From the NCBI GenBank assembly GCA_027621365.1, contig JAQCBH010000023.1, positions 1 to 34,590 on the forward strand: 34,590 bases of DNA, read 5' to 3'. Below, piece after piece: positions 1 to 7,766 of this stretch. Every line of letters begins with the position of its first letter. Within the stretch, counting starts at the first letter, position 1. The notes under the pieces were generated by a model. The model was not told where the DNA came from, did not search any database, and saw only the letters and a program-made list of their open reading frames with translations. Source of the DNA: Bacteroidota bacterium. Lineage in GTDB: Bacteria > Bacteroidota > Bacteroidia > NS11-12g > UBA955. The position numbers and the translations under genes were made by a program.

Positions 1-1
1 A

Positions 2-442
2 TACGCTCGGGTAAAAATCATTGATCTTGGTTACACGGAAATCGAAAGCGAACGACCTTCCAGCACCGCCAAGAGAGCCGCTCCCGCCGCGGGTCGAGTG
101 GCCGCCGCTGAACCTTCAGTGGCCGATACTGTGGTTAGAAGCCAACCCCTGCAGCGGGCGCGCAGCGACCGCTATGCCAAGGTGGAATTTTTCAGTACCC
201 CTAGCTCAGATGACCCTAAGCCTTCAGCACCACCCAGTGTCATGCTGATAGAGGGAACAGAACGCAGCTACCACATCTTCAACACGATGGCTGAGAATTA
301 TTTGGTTATCTTCTTGAATGGGGCCTATTACTTGTCGATGAACAATGAGTATTACGCGCTTCCTGCCAAGGCCAATACCCAAAAGCCCCTGGTGAAGGTG
401 GAAGATGCTCGCATCTTGAGCCTGTTGGAACAGAGCGAATAA
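2..442 (+). CDS. Unidentified protein, 3' part only
   Basis: The reading frame is open from the left edge of the window to a TAA at 440-442, giving 146 visible residues; the true start lies outside. The first half is rich in Ala, Ser, Pro and Arg and looks like a flexible linker. The last 65 residues look folded, with a hydrophobic strand-like stretch (YLVIFLNGAYYLSMN) ending in a short acidic helix. I do not recognise the family. It ends 15 bases before dapF on the same strand, so the two are probably cotranscribed. No signal sequence or catalytic motif is visible in this fragment. A GTG at 98 could in principle be an internal start, but the frame continues upstream of it. Confidence 0.6.
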   Translation, partial: YARVKIIDLGYTEIESERPSSTAKRAAPAAGRVAAAEPSVADTVVRSQPLQRARSDRYAKVEFFSTPSSDDPKPSAPPSVMLIEGTERSYHIFNTMAENYLVIFLNGAYYLSMNNEYYALPAKANTQKPLVKVEDARILSLLEQSE

Positions 443-457
443 GATTACCTTTGCTCC

Positions 458-1264
458 GTGCAACGCCTTTCGTTTGTCAAATACCAGGGCACGGGGAATG
501 ATTTCATTCTTGTTGATGGCCGCAAGGGCCTGGATGCCCATTGGTATCAGGAGTCGGTCATTGCTCAGTTGTGCGACCGCCGATTTGGCATTGGTGCCGA
601 CGGATACATGGTGCTGGAATCCAGCGACGAGGCTGATTTTCACATGCACTATTGCAACAGCGACGGCAAACCCAGCAGCATGTGCGGCAACGGGGGTCGC
701 TGCATTACCCATTGGGCGCATTCTTTGGGCTTGGGCACAAACGGGCATCTGCGTTTTACCGCTCCTGATGGCCTGCATGAAGCGTGGGTTTCTGAGCAAG
801 GCTCCGTGCGTTTGGCCATGCACTCGGTGAGGACTGAACAGGCTGCTGTTCCGAATTCGGCTACGACCATCTTGGATACAGGCTCTCCTCACTATGTGTC
901 TTTTCGAGAAGAACCATATGATAGCGATTGGGATTTGACGGGCTTTGCCCACTCGATTCGCTACAACGAGACTTACGTAAAAGTGGGCATCAATGTGAAT
1001 GCTGTTTGGGCACAAGAAGACGGTAGCCTCAGGGTGAGAACCTACGAGCGCGGAGTCGAAGACGAAACCTATAGCTGCGGTACGGGAGTAACCGCTTGCG
1101 CTTTGGCCTATGCCTTGAATCAAAATCGCGAGTCGGGAAAGTATGTGCAGACCTTGCATACCCCGGGTGGGATTTTGAAGGTTCACTACACTTGGGATGG
1201 CCTGCTGTTCGACCAAATCGTATTGGAAGGACCTGCTGAGCTCGTGTTCAGCGGGACGGTCTAG
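458..1264 (+). CDS. dapF: Diaminopimelate epimerase
   Basis: Predicted to convert LL-diaminopimelate to meso-diaminopimelate, the last intermediate before lysine and the cross-linking residue of Gram-negative peptidoglycan. It is 268 residues, near the usual length. Both catalytic cysteines of the cofactor-independent racemase fold are visible: Cys76 in MCGNGGRC and Cys207 in YSCGTGVTAC. The N-terminal KYQGTGNDFILVD block is also typical. The start is a GTG; the conserved region begins only six residues later and no ATG lies in frame before it, so the start is well supported. It follows an unidentified gene by 15 bases and is closed by a stem-loop terminator. Its product fits the downstream MurE, whose DNPR motif is the meso-DAP type. 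Confidence 0.96.
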   Translation: MQRLSFVKYQGTGNDFILVDGRKGLDAHWYQESVIAQLCDRRFGIGADGYMVLESSDEADFHMHYCNSDGKPSSMCGNGGRCITHWAHSLGLGTNGHLRFTAPDGLHEAWVSEQGSVRLAMHSVRTEQAAVPNSATTILDTGSPHYVSFREEPYDSDWDLTGFAHSIRYNETYVKVGINVNAVWAQEDGSLRVRTYERGVEDETYSCGTGVTACALAYALNQNRESGKYVQTLHTPGGILKVHYTWDGLLFDQIVLEGPAELVFSGTV

Positions 1265-1309
1265 GCTAGGAACTCTTACGTTGTTTTTATGAGCCCTGTA
1301 GTTGGGGGC

Positions 1310-1338
1310 AAAAAAAAGGCGGCCGGAGGCCGCCTTTC
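1310..1338. terminator. Probably bidirectional terminator between dapF and the propeller gene
   Basis: A perfect 10-bp stem (AAAGGCGGCC at 1315-1324 with GGCCGCCTTT at 1328-1337) closes a three-base loop. On the minus strand the stem runs into eight U residues (complement of A at 1310-1317), an excellent intrinsic terminator for the gene ending at 1358. On the plus strand it ends in UUUCU and could also stop dapF transcription. Confidence 0.85.
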
Positions 1339-1357
1339 TAAAAGTTCAGTTAAAAAA

Positions 1358-3970
1358 TTAGGGTACCAACAACTTGGTCACGCCGCTTTGGCCAGAGCCA
1401 CTGAAGCGAACGAAGTAGGTACCGCTGGTCAAGCCAGCAACGTTCAATGAAACGCTGTTAGCTCCAACCGTCATGTTGTGGGCAAAGCGGCGAACCACTT
1501 GACCTTGCACATTCAAGACCTGAATGCTCGCCTGGCCACTCACCTTGGATTGGAAGTTCAACACGGTGTGGTCTTGGCTGGGGTTGGGATACAAAGTAGC
1601 GGAAATGGCAGAGGCTTTAGGACCCTTTGCATTGGTCAACAGAGCGGTGCTCTTGAAGTAACCACGGCCGTGAGTACCCAAGTACATGACCATGCCTTCC
1701 CAAGGACGCCATTCGTAAGCGCGAATTTCGAAAACAGGCACGCGGGCCATTCCCTCGTTGGCTTCTTCCCAATTCAAACCGCCATTCTCTGTTACCCAAA
1801 CACCGAAGTCGGTGGCCAACACAATGCGCTTGGCATCGTCTACGTCCACGACGGCATCGTATACGGGCATAGAGGGCAAGTCACCTGTGATGTTGTTGAA
1901 GGTGGGGTTAGCGCTCAAGGCGTCGTTTGATTCGTATACATAGGTAGTATTGCCGTATCCGCCGCAAGTCACGATCAAGTGATCAGGATTGCTGGGATCT
2001 ACGTTCACAGAGGTAACTGTGCGACCGGTCAAAGTGCTAGGCGTGATGTTGTTGGTCGTGATGCCAACAGGAATGTCCTTCACACCAGGATTGTCCTCGA
2101 TGGTGTAACTGGCTGAATTCAGACCGTCGATGCGGTAGATGCGGCCTTGCTTGCAGGCAAACAAATGGTCACCATCGGGAGTGTAATCCATTTCGATGAT
2201 GCGATTGTTACCCAAACCACCGGCTACCATGAACCACGAAACGTTATTAGAGAAGTCAGTTGGGTTGACAGCCACCCAAATCTCAGCGTCTTTGGCCAAG
2301 AACAAGCGAGAAACGTTTTTATCCTTTTCCCACAAGGTATAGGTGGTATTGAAATCAGATTGGATCTTGCCCTCCTGACGATCGTCAAAGAAGGTAGAGC
2401 TTGACTGACCGCTGTTGCTCGAGCGTGCTACCGTGCCGTAGTAGGTAGACATGAACACAGTAGAGGGGCTATACTTGGAGAATTCTACATCGAAACCGTC
2501 ACCACCATAAATGGAGATACCAGTTTGTGAAGGCTTGCCTCCGAACGAGTTGCCCGAGAAGTTCAACAGGTAGGTACCGTTGTCTTGAGAACCACCCACA
2601 ACATGACCCAATTCGTTGGCGGCCACGTTGTACAACTGCAAAGAGGTAAAACCGCGGTTCACGCTGGTCCATGTTCTCAAATTTTGAGAGGAATACAAAC
2701 CGCCGTCTGTACCTACGATGCAGGTAACAGGATTGGTGCGGGTGTTCCACTCAATGATGTGCTTGTCGGCGTGAACATAACCGTTGTTCCAAGGAGCACC
2801 GAACGTGCTAGCCGTTTCACGGAAACCGTTTTCAATATCCCAGGTGGCTAGTACAACACCACCCATCATAACGAAATCTTTGTTTTTGGGGTGAACGCTG
2901 ATTACGTTGTCGTACCAACCTTGACGGTTGGAACCGAAAATGTCGGTTACACTACTGTACGAAACAATTTCCTGCCAAGTAGTACCGCCGTCTGTGGTGC
3001 GCCAAACGCCCATGAAACGACCGTAGTTGGAACCCGAACCGGCACCGCAGATGTATACATAGTTAGGATCTTCGGGTGAAATGGCAATGGCCGTACGACC
3101 ACCCATATTGGCACCCAAGTTGGCCACTTTCAAACCGCCGGCTCCGTCGGTCTTGTAAACCGTTCCAGCTCCGTTAGAAGCCCAAACGACTCCATTTTTG
3201 TCAATTTTCACTTCTTTGATGGCTCCACCCGTCAAACGGGTCAAGGTTCCACCGCCGTTGCTGAACTCAAACAGGCCCTGCTCGGTTGCTACGTAGAACT
3301 TGTCTTCGGTAGGATGTGACGCCATTCCATTGCACTGTTGGAAACGGCTATCGCGAGCATTGTTCATCAAGGTGAACGAAGTACCACTGGCATCGCTGCT
3401 CTTGAACAATCCACCGCCCAAGAAAGCAGGCGAACCGTTACGAGTACCAGACAGGTTTACAAAACCGCCTTCTCCCGTACCGTAGTAGATCGTTCCATCA
3501 GGAGTTTGAGCCAAGCAGGTGACGTTCAAGTTTTCTTGTTGATCGTTGACGGGCTTCCAGCTTTGACCATAGGTATTGGAGCGGAAGAGCCCTCCACTCA
3601 CAGCACCGACAAACCAAAGATTGGCTGAATCGCGGTGCATCATGAATGCGCGGGTACGTCCACCTACGTTGTCGGGACCCATTCCCTCCCAAGTGATCTT
3701 CTTGTTCAAGCGACGAGAAACCGACAAGCGATCGGCCTGCGCCATGGCTTGTTCCACCCATTCGGGCTCGATGGTTCCCGTTTGCTCGTTCAGCCTCATG
3801 CTGTACATCGAGCGAATGGCGCCTTCAATGTGTTCACCTTCTTCTTTACTCTGAATGGTTTCCTCAACCGAAATTTCAGGAGCAAAAGCTTGGGTTTGCT
3901 GTGCCCAGTGTGCAACGCCACCGCTCAAAATCAAAGCGGCTGCGAAGGGCAATGCTTGGGTATATTTCAT
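1358..3970 (-). CDS. Secreted beta-propeller (sortilin/VPS10-like) protein with T9SS sorting domain
   Basis: The 870-residue product starts with a signal peptide-like segment (Met-Lys-Tyr, then a hydrophobic AAALILSGG stretch). The body carries repeated blade motifs of the Asp-box/sortilin type, such as TTDGGTTWQEIV, TENGGLNWEEA, GTDGGLYSSQNLRTW and TYGQSWKPV. The final 85 or so residues form a type A T9SS C-terminal domain (LYPNPSQ, then GQVVRRF, ending SGTYFVRF and TKLLVP). By family knowledge this domain directs passage through the type IX secretion pore and attachment at, or release from, the cell surface. The frame can be read 42 residues further upstream from 4096, but the ATG at 3968-3970 is directly followed by the signal peptide, so I prefer it. 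The substrate is unknown; propellers of this kind usually bind proteins or glycans, and no protease or hydrolase motif is visible. Confidence 0.88.
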   Translation of the reverse strand: MKYTQALPFAAALILSGGVAHWAQQTQAFAPEISVEETIQSKEEGEHIEGAIRSMYSMRLNEQTGTIEPEWVEQAMAQADRLSVSRRLNKKITWEGMGPDNVGGRTRAFMMHRDSANLWFVGAVSGGLFRSNTYGQSWKPVNDQQENLNVTCLAQTPDGTIYYGTGEGGFVNLSGTRNGSPAFLGGGLFKSSDASGTSFTLMNNARDSRFQQCNGMASHPTEDKFYVATEQGLFEFSNGGGTLTRLTGGAIKEVKIDKNGVVWASNGAGTVYKTDGAGGLKVANLGANMGGRTAIAISPEDPNYVYICGAGSGSNYGRFMGVWRTTDGGTTWQEIVSYSSVTDIFGSNRQGWYDNVISVHPKNKDFVMMGGVVLATWDIENGFRETASTFGAPWNNGYVHADKHIIEWNTRTNPVTCIVGTDGGLYSSQNLRTWTSVNRGFTSLQLYNVAANELGHVVGGSQDNGTYLLNFSGNSFGGKPSQTGISIYGGDGFDVEFSKYSPSTVFMSTYYGTVARSSNSGQSSSTFFDDRQEGKIQSDFNTTYTLWEKDKNVSRLFLAKDAEIWVAVNPTDFSNNVSWFMVAGGLGNNRIIEMDYTPDGDHLFACKQGRIYRIDGLNSASYTIEDNPGVKDIPVGITTNNITPSTLTGRTVTSVNVDPSNPDHLIVTCGGYGNTTYVYESNDALSANPTFNNITGDLPSMPVYDAVVDVDDAKRIVLATDFGVWVTENGGLNWEEANEGMARVPVFEIRAYEWRPWEGMVMYLGTHGRGYFKSTALLTNAKGPKASAISATLYPNPSQDHTVLNFQSKVSGQASIQVLNVQGQVVRRFAHNMTVGANSVSLNVAGLTSGTYFVRFSGSGQSGVTKLLVP

Positions 3971-4000
3971 AATCGTCAAAATCTGAAAATAGATTAGGTA

Positions 4001-4031
4001 CAAATTAATGCGAAGACCACCTCTTTTCCAA
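4001..4031 (-). promoter_or_regulatory. Candidate promoter of the T9SS propeller gene
   Basis: On the minus strand a TTG (4031-4029) stands 20 bases before TTAATTTG (4008-4001). This matches the Bacteroidota -33/-7 pattern except for one base in TAnnTTTG. The predicted start site near 3996 would leave about 25 bases before the ATG at 3970. Confidence 0.4.
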
Positions 4032-4126
4032 GTAAAGACAGCCCTGTTGCACCTTTTGCAGACGATTTTTTGACACGAAAACAAACAGGAAACCAATGGG
4101 TCGAAAGCCCATCAAGTATTTCAGCC

Positions 4127-5002
4127 TTACAAAACGTGCTTTTCGGCGTGATAGGAACTGCGAACCATAGGGCCCGATTCCACGAACATAAAGCCCATTT
4201 CCAAGCCCTTTTCTTCGTACAACTTGAACTGGTCAGGATGCACATAATCAGCCACAGGCAGGTGCATTTTGGTGGGTTGCAAATACTGCCCCAAGGTCAA
4301 GACATCGCAGCCATTCTCGTGCAAATCGCGCATGAGCTGAAATACTTCTTCTGGCGTTTCCCCGCAGCCCAGCATGGCTCCACTTTTAGTCCTAGCCCCG
4401 TAGGCTTTGGTTCGTTGAATTTGCTCCAGTGAACGGGCATATTTGGCCTGGGGGCGAACCAAGCGATACAAGCGCTCGACGGTTTCCATGTTGTGAGAAA
4501 CCACATCAGGACGGGCATCCAAAACCTGATACAGCAAGTCCCATTGGGCTTTGAAATCAGGAATCAAGGTTTCAATGGTGGTGCCGGGATTTTGCTTTTT
4601 TACCTCGCGTATGGTTTCGGCCCAAACGGTCGCTCCTTTGTCTTTCAGTTCATCTCGGTTGACCGACGTAATGACACAGTGCTTCACTCCCATCAGCCTA
4701 ACCGCCTCAGCCACCCGATAGGGCTCATCCAAGTCGTACTCGCCGGGTCGACCCGTGGCCACTGCGCAAAAGGAGCAGCTTCGGGTGCACACATTGCCCA
4801 AGATCATGAAGGTGGCGGTTCCGGCGCCCCAGCACTCGCCCATATTGGGGCAACGGCCATCTTCGCAGATGGTATGCAGCTTGTGCTCCTTGACAATTTT
4901 CTTCACTCGGGTGTAATTCTCCCCAGTGGGCAAATCGATTTTCAGCCAAGAGGGCTTTGAGGGACGACGAGGCTCTTTGCTGACTACTGGAAGTTCTATC
5001 AC
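4127..5002 (-). CDS. lipA: Lipoyl synthase (radical SAM)
   Basis: Inserts two sulfur atoms into octanoyl groups bound to carrier domains, making the lipoyl cofactor of 2-oxoacid dehydrogenases and the glycine cleavage system. Both iron-sulfur motifs are present: the auxiliary cluster CX4CX5C ([12 protein letters not shown]) and the radical-SAM CX3CX2C (CTRSCSFC). The C terminus has the conserved RSSYHA. The frame extends to a TTG at 5044, but that overlaps the upstream gene. The GTG at 5002-5000 gives a 291-residue protein starting MIELPVV, closer to the size I expect for Bacteroidota LipA, so I use it; the start remains uncertain. It lies 19 bases downstream of the small exported-protein gene on the same strand and is probably cotranscribed with it. 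A client protein, the 2-oxoglutarate dehydrogenase E2, is encoded at 31771-33039. Confidence 0.96.
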   Translation of the reverse strand: MIELPVVSKEPRRPSKPSWLKIDLPTGENYTRVKKIVKEHKLHTICEDGRCPNMGECWGAGTATFMILGNVCTRSCSFCAVATGRPGEYDLDEPYRVAEAVRLMGVKHCVITSVNRDELKDKGATVWAETIREVKKQNPGTTIETLIPDFKAQWDLLYQVLDARPDVVSHNMETVERLYRLVRPQAKYARSLEQIQRTKAYGARTKSGAMLGCGETPEEVFQLMRDLHENGCDVLTLGQYLQPTKMHLPVADYVHPDQFKLYEEKGLEMGFMFVESGPMVRSSYHAEKHVL

Positions 5003-5021
5003 GGCGGTAAAATTGGGACCT

Positions 5022-5744
5022 TTACAGATCCAATGCGAAGGCAAAATTAACGAATAAGGCCGGGAACACAGAGCGATTCTGTGTAGGGTTTTGCATCAAA
5101 GGAAGCTTGGAGGCCAAGGCATCTAGCGATGCTCCTATAGCCAAGCTATTGGACATGTTGCGGTAGTTGCCCCATTCAGCCCTCACGGACAAGGCAGCCC
5201 CCACACCGGGAATCCATCCTCCTTCGCCGAAAGAAGCCAAGGGCGAAGCCATGCCGCCAATCATGTAGGAATCGTCAATCTCGGGCTCGTATCGCTTGAG
5301 CTCGTACAAGTCAAAAATGGGAGCGGGCCTATACATATATACATAGACCGGCCAATGGTAGGCTAACGTCGCATGCACATCCGAGACAAAAGCCACTCCA
5401 AGATCACTTCGGCTTCGGCGCTGACCCATCTCAAAAACGCGGGTAATTCCGGGGCGCAACCACATTCCATGGTTGATTTTTCCCAATCGAAAGGGCTTGG
5501 AACCTGGCAGTCGTTCATTGATCATCAAGATCTCTCTTGGGTCGCGGAGCGATCCGCCGGAGAGTTGATAGCCCCAGGTGCGCGCGGAGGGCTTGGCATG
5601 TACGGCCACATCCCAGCCAAATTGACGAAGCGAAAACGCCATTCCCGCTTGCATGCGGGATGGACTCGGCTCGTTCATTTGAGCACCAGCGATTCCGGAC
5701 AGAACCAGGCAAAGCATCAGGTGGAAAACCTTGGAGATGGACAC
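5022..5744 (-). CDS. Exported protein of unknown function, possible outer-membrane barrel
   Basis: A 240-residue product with a likely signal peptide ([21 protein letters not shown]). It then shows alternating aromatic/hydrophobic segments such as [15 protein letters not shown] and ends in an aromatic-rich [10 protein letters not shown], as in small outer-membrane beta-barrels or type IX-associated PorP-like proteins. I do not recognise a named family. The start is a GTG at 5744; an ATG at 5717 would remove the charged part of the signal peptide and is less attractive. A strong promoter-like sequence ends only a few bases before the GTG. It precedes lipA and is probably cotranscribed with it, but nothing suggests a shared function. 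Confidence 0.7.
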   Translation of the reverse strand: MSISKVFHLMLCLVLSGIAGAQMNEPSPSRMQAGMAFSLRQFGWDVAVHAKPSARTWGYQLSGGSLRDPREILMINERLPGSKPFRLGKINHGMWLRPGITRVFEMGQRRSRSDLGVAFVSDVHATLAYHWPVYVYMYRPAPIFDLYELKRYEPEIDDSYMIGGMASPLASFGEGGWIPGVGAALSVRAEWGNYRNMSNSLAIGASLDALASKLPLMQNPTQNRSVFPALFVNFAFALDL

Positions 5745-5748
5745 AGAC

Positions 5749-5779
5749 CAAAGATAGCCATCCCAACTACGGGCTCAAA
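5749..5779 (-). promoter_or_regulatory. Bacteroidota-type promoter of the exported-protein/lipA unit
   Basis: On the minus strand TTTG (5779-5776) is followed after 19 bases by TATCTTTG (5756-5749), matching TTTG-N19-TAnnTTTG exactly. The predicted start site falls around 5744, practically at the GTG used as start codon, so the message may have almost no leader. Confidence 0.6.
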
Positions 5780-5831
5780 ACGCCAAAAATGATTTCATTT
5801 CTTCCACTTTCTCCCACAAGCCCGAAAACAC

Positions 5832-5861
5832 TTGATTTATTGAGGTTTTATAGTAGATTTG
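5832..5861 (+). promoter_or_regulatory. Candidate promoter of the dcw cluster
   Basis: TTG at 5832-5834 is followed after 19 bases by TAGATTTG at 5854-5861, an exact TAnnTTTG -7 element at the spacing expected for the Bacteroidota primary sigma factor. Transcription from here would start near 5866 and give a leader of about 145 bases that includes the MraZ-box-like repeats. It is the only exact element I found between the divergent genes in the plus direction. Confidence 0.55.
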
Positions 5862-5936
5862 CCATCCTGCTCTAGACACAAATCTTGCACGATACAGGCA
5901 CATTACTCCGATTAACTCCCAGCTGTGGAAAATTGG

Positions 5937-5981
5937 TGGTTAAAAAGGGGAAAATGTGGGTAATTGTGGGGATTTGTGATT
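5937..5981 (+). promoter_or_regulatory. MraZ-box operator: phased TGGGN-like repeats
   Basis: Five 5-base units recur every 10 bases: TGGTT (5937), GGGGA (5947), TGGGT (5957), TGGGG (5967) and TGATT (5977). The two central units match the TGGGN consensus with the 5-base spacing known for the MraZ operator of Escherichia coli; the outer ones are degenerate. The array ends 29 bases before the mraZ start codon. By family knowledge MraZ binds such repeats as a ring-shaped oligomer and represses its own operon. Confidence 0.7.
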
Positions 5982-6010
5982 TTATTTAGCAGACAGAAAC
6001 CCAAGGCCAA

Positions 6011-6475
6011 ATGACCGGATTGATTGGTGAGTTTAGTTGCAAATTGGACGGGAAAGGACGCTTGTCACTTCCTTCCAAACTCCGCGCCCAGTGGCCGGAG
6101 AGCGCATTGCATACGCTTGTCGTCAACCGTGGATTTGAGAAATGCCTGGTTCTGTACACCAAGGAAGATTGGCTAGCTGAAATGGAAAAGCTGAACGCCG
6201 TTGATGACTTCATGAGCCCCGAGATTCGCCGTTTCAAGCGAATCTTCACAAACGGAGCCAACTTGATGAGCATCGATAGCGCACAGCGCATCTTGATCCC
6301 GAAGAAACTGCTGGAATACGCAGGCCTCGGAACCGATGTGGTCCTCAGCGCCAATGGCCGCAAGGTGGAAATATGGGATGAGAAATTGTACGATTCGGAA
6401 TTGAATGTGGATTCCAACGAATTGTCTCAATTGGCCCAGCATTTCCATCAGCAGCGCAAACCCAGCGGTGAATAG
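6011..6475 (+). CDS. mraZ: MraZ transcriptional regulator of the dcw cluster
   Basis: A 154-residue protein with two AbrB-like MraZ domains, at about residues 5-52 (GEFSCKLDGKGRLSLPSKLR) and 82-128 (NLMSIDSAQRILIPKKLLEY). The DGKGR and SAQRI loops are the DNA-contacting parts of the family. It is the first gene of the division and cell wall cluster, as in most bacteria, and is expected to act in the cytoplasm as an autorepressor of this operon. The phased repeats just upstream fit that role. The ATG at 6011 begins directly before the first domain, so the start is secure. rsmH follows after 32 bases containing a compact hairpin. Confidence 0.95.
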   Translation: MTGLIGEFSCKLDGKGRLSLPSKLRAQWPESALHTLVVNRGFEKCLVLYTKEDWLAEMEKLNAVDDFMSPEIRRFKRIFTNGANLMSIDSAQRILIPKKLLEYAGLGTDVVLSANGRKVEIWDEKLYDSELNVDSNELSQLAQHFHQQRKPSGE

Positions 6476-6481
6476 TTCCTG

Positions 6482-6505
6482 GCAGACTTGGCGAAAGCTG
6501 TCTGC
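6482..6505 (+). other. RNA hairpin with GAAA tetraloop just before rsmH
   Basis: GCAGAC (6482-6487) pairs with GTCTGC (6500-6505). After a two-base TT bulge, GGC (6490-6492) pairs with GCT (6497-6499) around a GAAA tetraloop (6493-6496). The structure ends two bases before the rsmH ATG and has no U-tract, so it is not a terminator. It occupies the site where a ribosome would land. Confidence 0.55.
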
Positions 6506-6507
6506 AA

Positions 6508-7428
6508 ATGATCGACTACCACCAACCCGTCCTGCTCACCGAGAGCGTTGAGGCCTTGATTCAAGAGCCCAATGGCACTTACGTGGACCTCACTTTTGGA
6601 GGAGGGGGGCACAGCCGTGCCATTTTGGAAAAGCTCGGCCCAAAGGGTAAACTCATTGCCTTTGACCAAGACAGCGATGCCGCCGCTCGCGCCTTGAACG
6701 ACTCCCGCTTCCAATTGGTGCAGCACAATTTTAGGCACACGCGCACCTTCTTGGAATACTTGAACGCCGCTCCTGTAGAAGGAATCTTGGGGGACTTGGG
6801 CATTTCCTCCCACCAAATCGATGTGGATCACCGCGGATTCGCCCATCGCTTCGATGGCCCCTTGGACATGCGCATGGATCAGGATGCTAATTTCTCTGCA
6901 GCCGACCTAGTCAACCAATACAGCGAAGAAGAATTGACCCGGGTTTTCAAGCAATGGGGTGAAATGCCGAATGCCAAACGATTGGCCCGAGAAGTTGCTC
7001 AGTTTCGCAAGAGCAAAACGATACAGAGCATAGCCGATTTCAAACAGGCCATCGAGCCCTGCACACCCAAGTTGCACCCTGCTAAATTTTACAGCCCTCT
7101 CTTCCAAGCCCTTCGCATTGAAGTGAACAAAGAAATGGAGGCGCTCGAGCAAGTTTTGCTCGATTCTGAGCACCTGATTCGAGAGGGCGGACGACTGGTC
7201 ATGATCAGCTACCATTCTTTGGAAGATCGCCTGGTAAAAAACTACTTAAACAGCGGAAATCTGGAGGGAATTCGCCATACAAACCTGTATGGATGGAGCG
7301 AGGAACCCTTTAAAAATCAACGCTCTAAGCCCACTTTACCCTCTGAAGAGGAAATCGCACAAAACAACCGAGCCCGAAGCGCCAAAATGCGCGTTGGCAT
7401 ACGAAACGCATGGAAGAAAACGAACTAA
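6508..7428 (+). CDS. rsmH: 16S rRNA (cytosine(1402)-N(4))-methyltransferase
   Basis: A SAM-dependent methyltransferase that modifies C1402 in the decoding centre of 16S rRNA; it was formerly called mraW. The 306-residue length is normal. The SAM-binding loop YVDLTFGGGGHSRAIL is at residues 25-40, the family block LGDLGISSHQIDVDHRGF follows near residue 95, and the C-terminal RLVMISYHSLEDRLVK is diagnostic. It is the second gene of the cluster and overlaps the next gene by 19 bases, which suggests translational coupling. Confidence 0.97.
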   Translation: MIDYHQPVLLTESVEALIQEPNGTYVDLTFGGGGHSRAILEKLGPKGKLIAFDQDSDAAARALNDSRFQLVQHNFRHTRTFLEYLNAAPVEGILGDLGISSHQIDVDHRGFAHRFDGPLDMRMDQDANFSAADLVNQYSEEELTRVFKQWGEMPNAKRLAREVAQFRKSKTIQSIADFKQAIEPCTPKLHPAKFYSPLFQALRIEVNKEMEALEQVLLDSEHLIREGGRLVMISYHSLEDRLVKNYLNSGNLEGIRHTNLYGWSEEPFKNQRSKPTLPSEEEIAQNNRARSAKMRVGIRNAWKKTN

Positions 7429-7766
7429 ACACCGATCCCTTTCACCCTGCTGAAGAGCCTCAAATGGAGACTTCAGAATCGTGGCAATCCCTGCCACCTG
7501 CTCGAGCTTGGCTGGGGCTTTTTGTGTTCGGTTTTGCCTTGTTGATTTTCTACATCTACCATTCTCACCACACCACAAAAGCCATTCGAACCAAGCGCGA
7601 TTTGAGCGCCGAATTGAAGGAATTGCACGCTGAAAAAATCAGCTTAGAGAGTTCGGTCACGAATGCCTCCAAGCGAAGCGAAGTGGTGAAAAAAGTCGCT
7701 CCCACAGGATTGAAGGACCTCACCACTCCCCCCATCAAAATTGAACGCAAGAATGAGCGAGACTAA
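7410..7766 (+). CDS. ftsL: FtsL-like septal membrane protein
   Basis: A 118-residue bitopic protein: an acidic cytoplasmic N terminus, one membrane segment at about residues 34-51 (WLGLFVFGFALLIFYIY), then a leucine- and glutamate-containing helix at about 58-85 suited to a coiled coil. FtsL sequences diverge strongly, so the call rests on topology and on position between rsmH and ftsI, where ftsL normally lies. FtsL pairs with FtsB/DivIC and helps activate FtsW-FtsI at the septum. The gene overlaps both neighbours (19 bases with rsmH, 14 with ftsI). Confidence 0.8.
   Translation: MEENELNTDPFHPAEEPQMETSESWQSLPPARAWLGLFVFGFALLIFYIYHSHHTTKAIRTKRDLSAELKELHAEKISLESSVTNASKRSEVVKKVAPTGLKDLTTPPIKIERKNERD

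Noticed and set aside
224-1216. A 330-codon open frame antisense to dapF
   Set aside because: It mirrors the complete, motif-bearing dapF. It has no recognisable domains and its open state follows from the codon bias of the sense gene.
3971-4096. 42-residue upstream extension of the T9SS propeller protein
   Set aside because: It would bury the signal peptide and it covers the candidate promoter.
4090-4126. Possible terminator after lipA (ATGGG/CCCAT hairpin near 4097-4113)
   Set aside because: A stem of only five pairs and no U-tract; not convincing.
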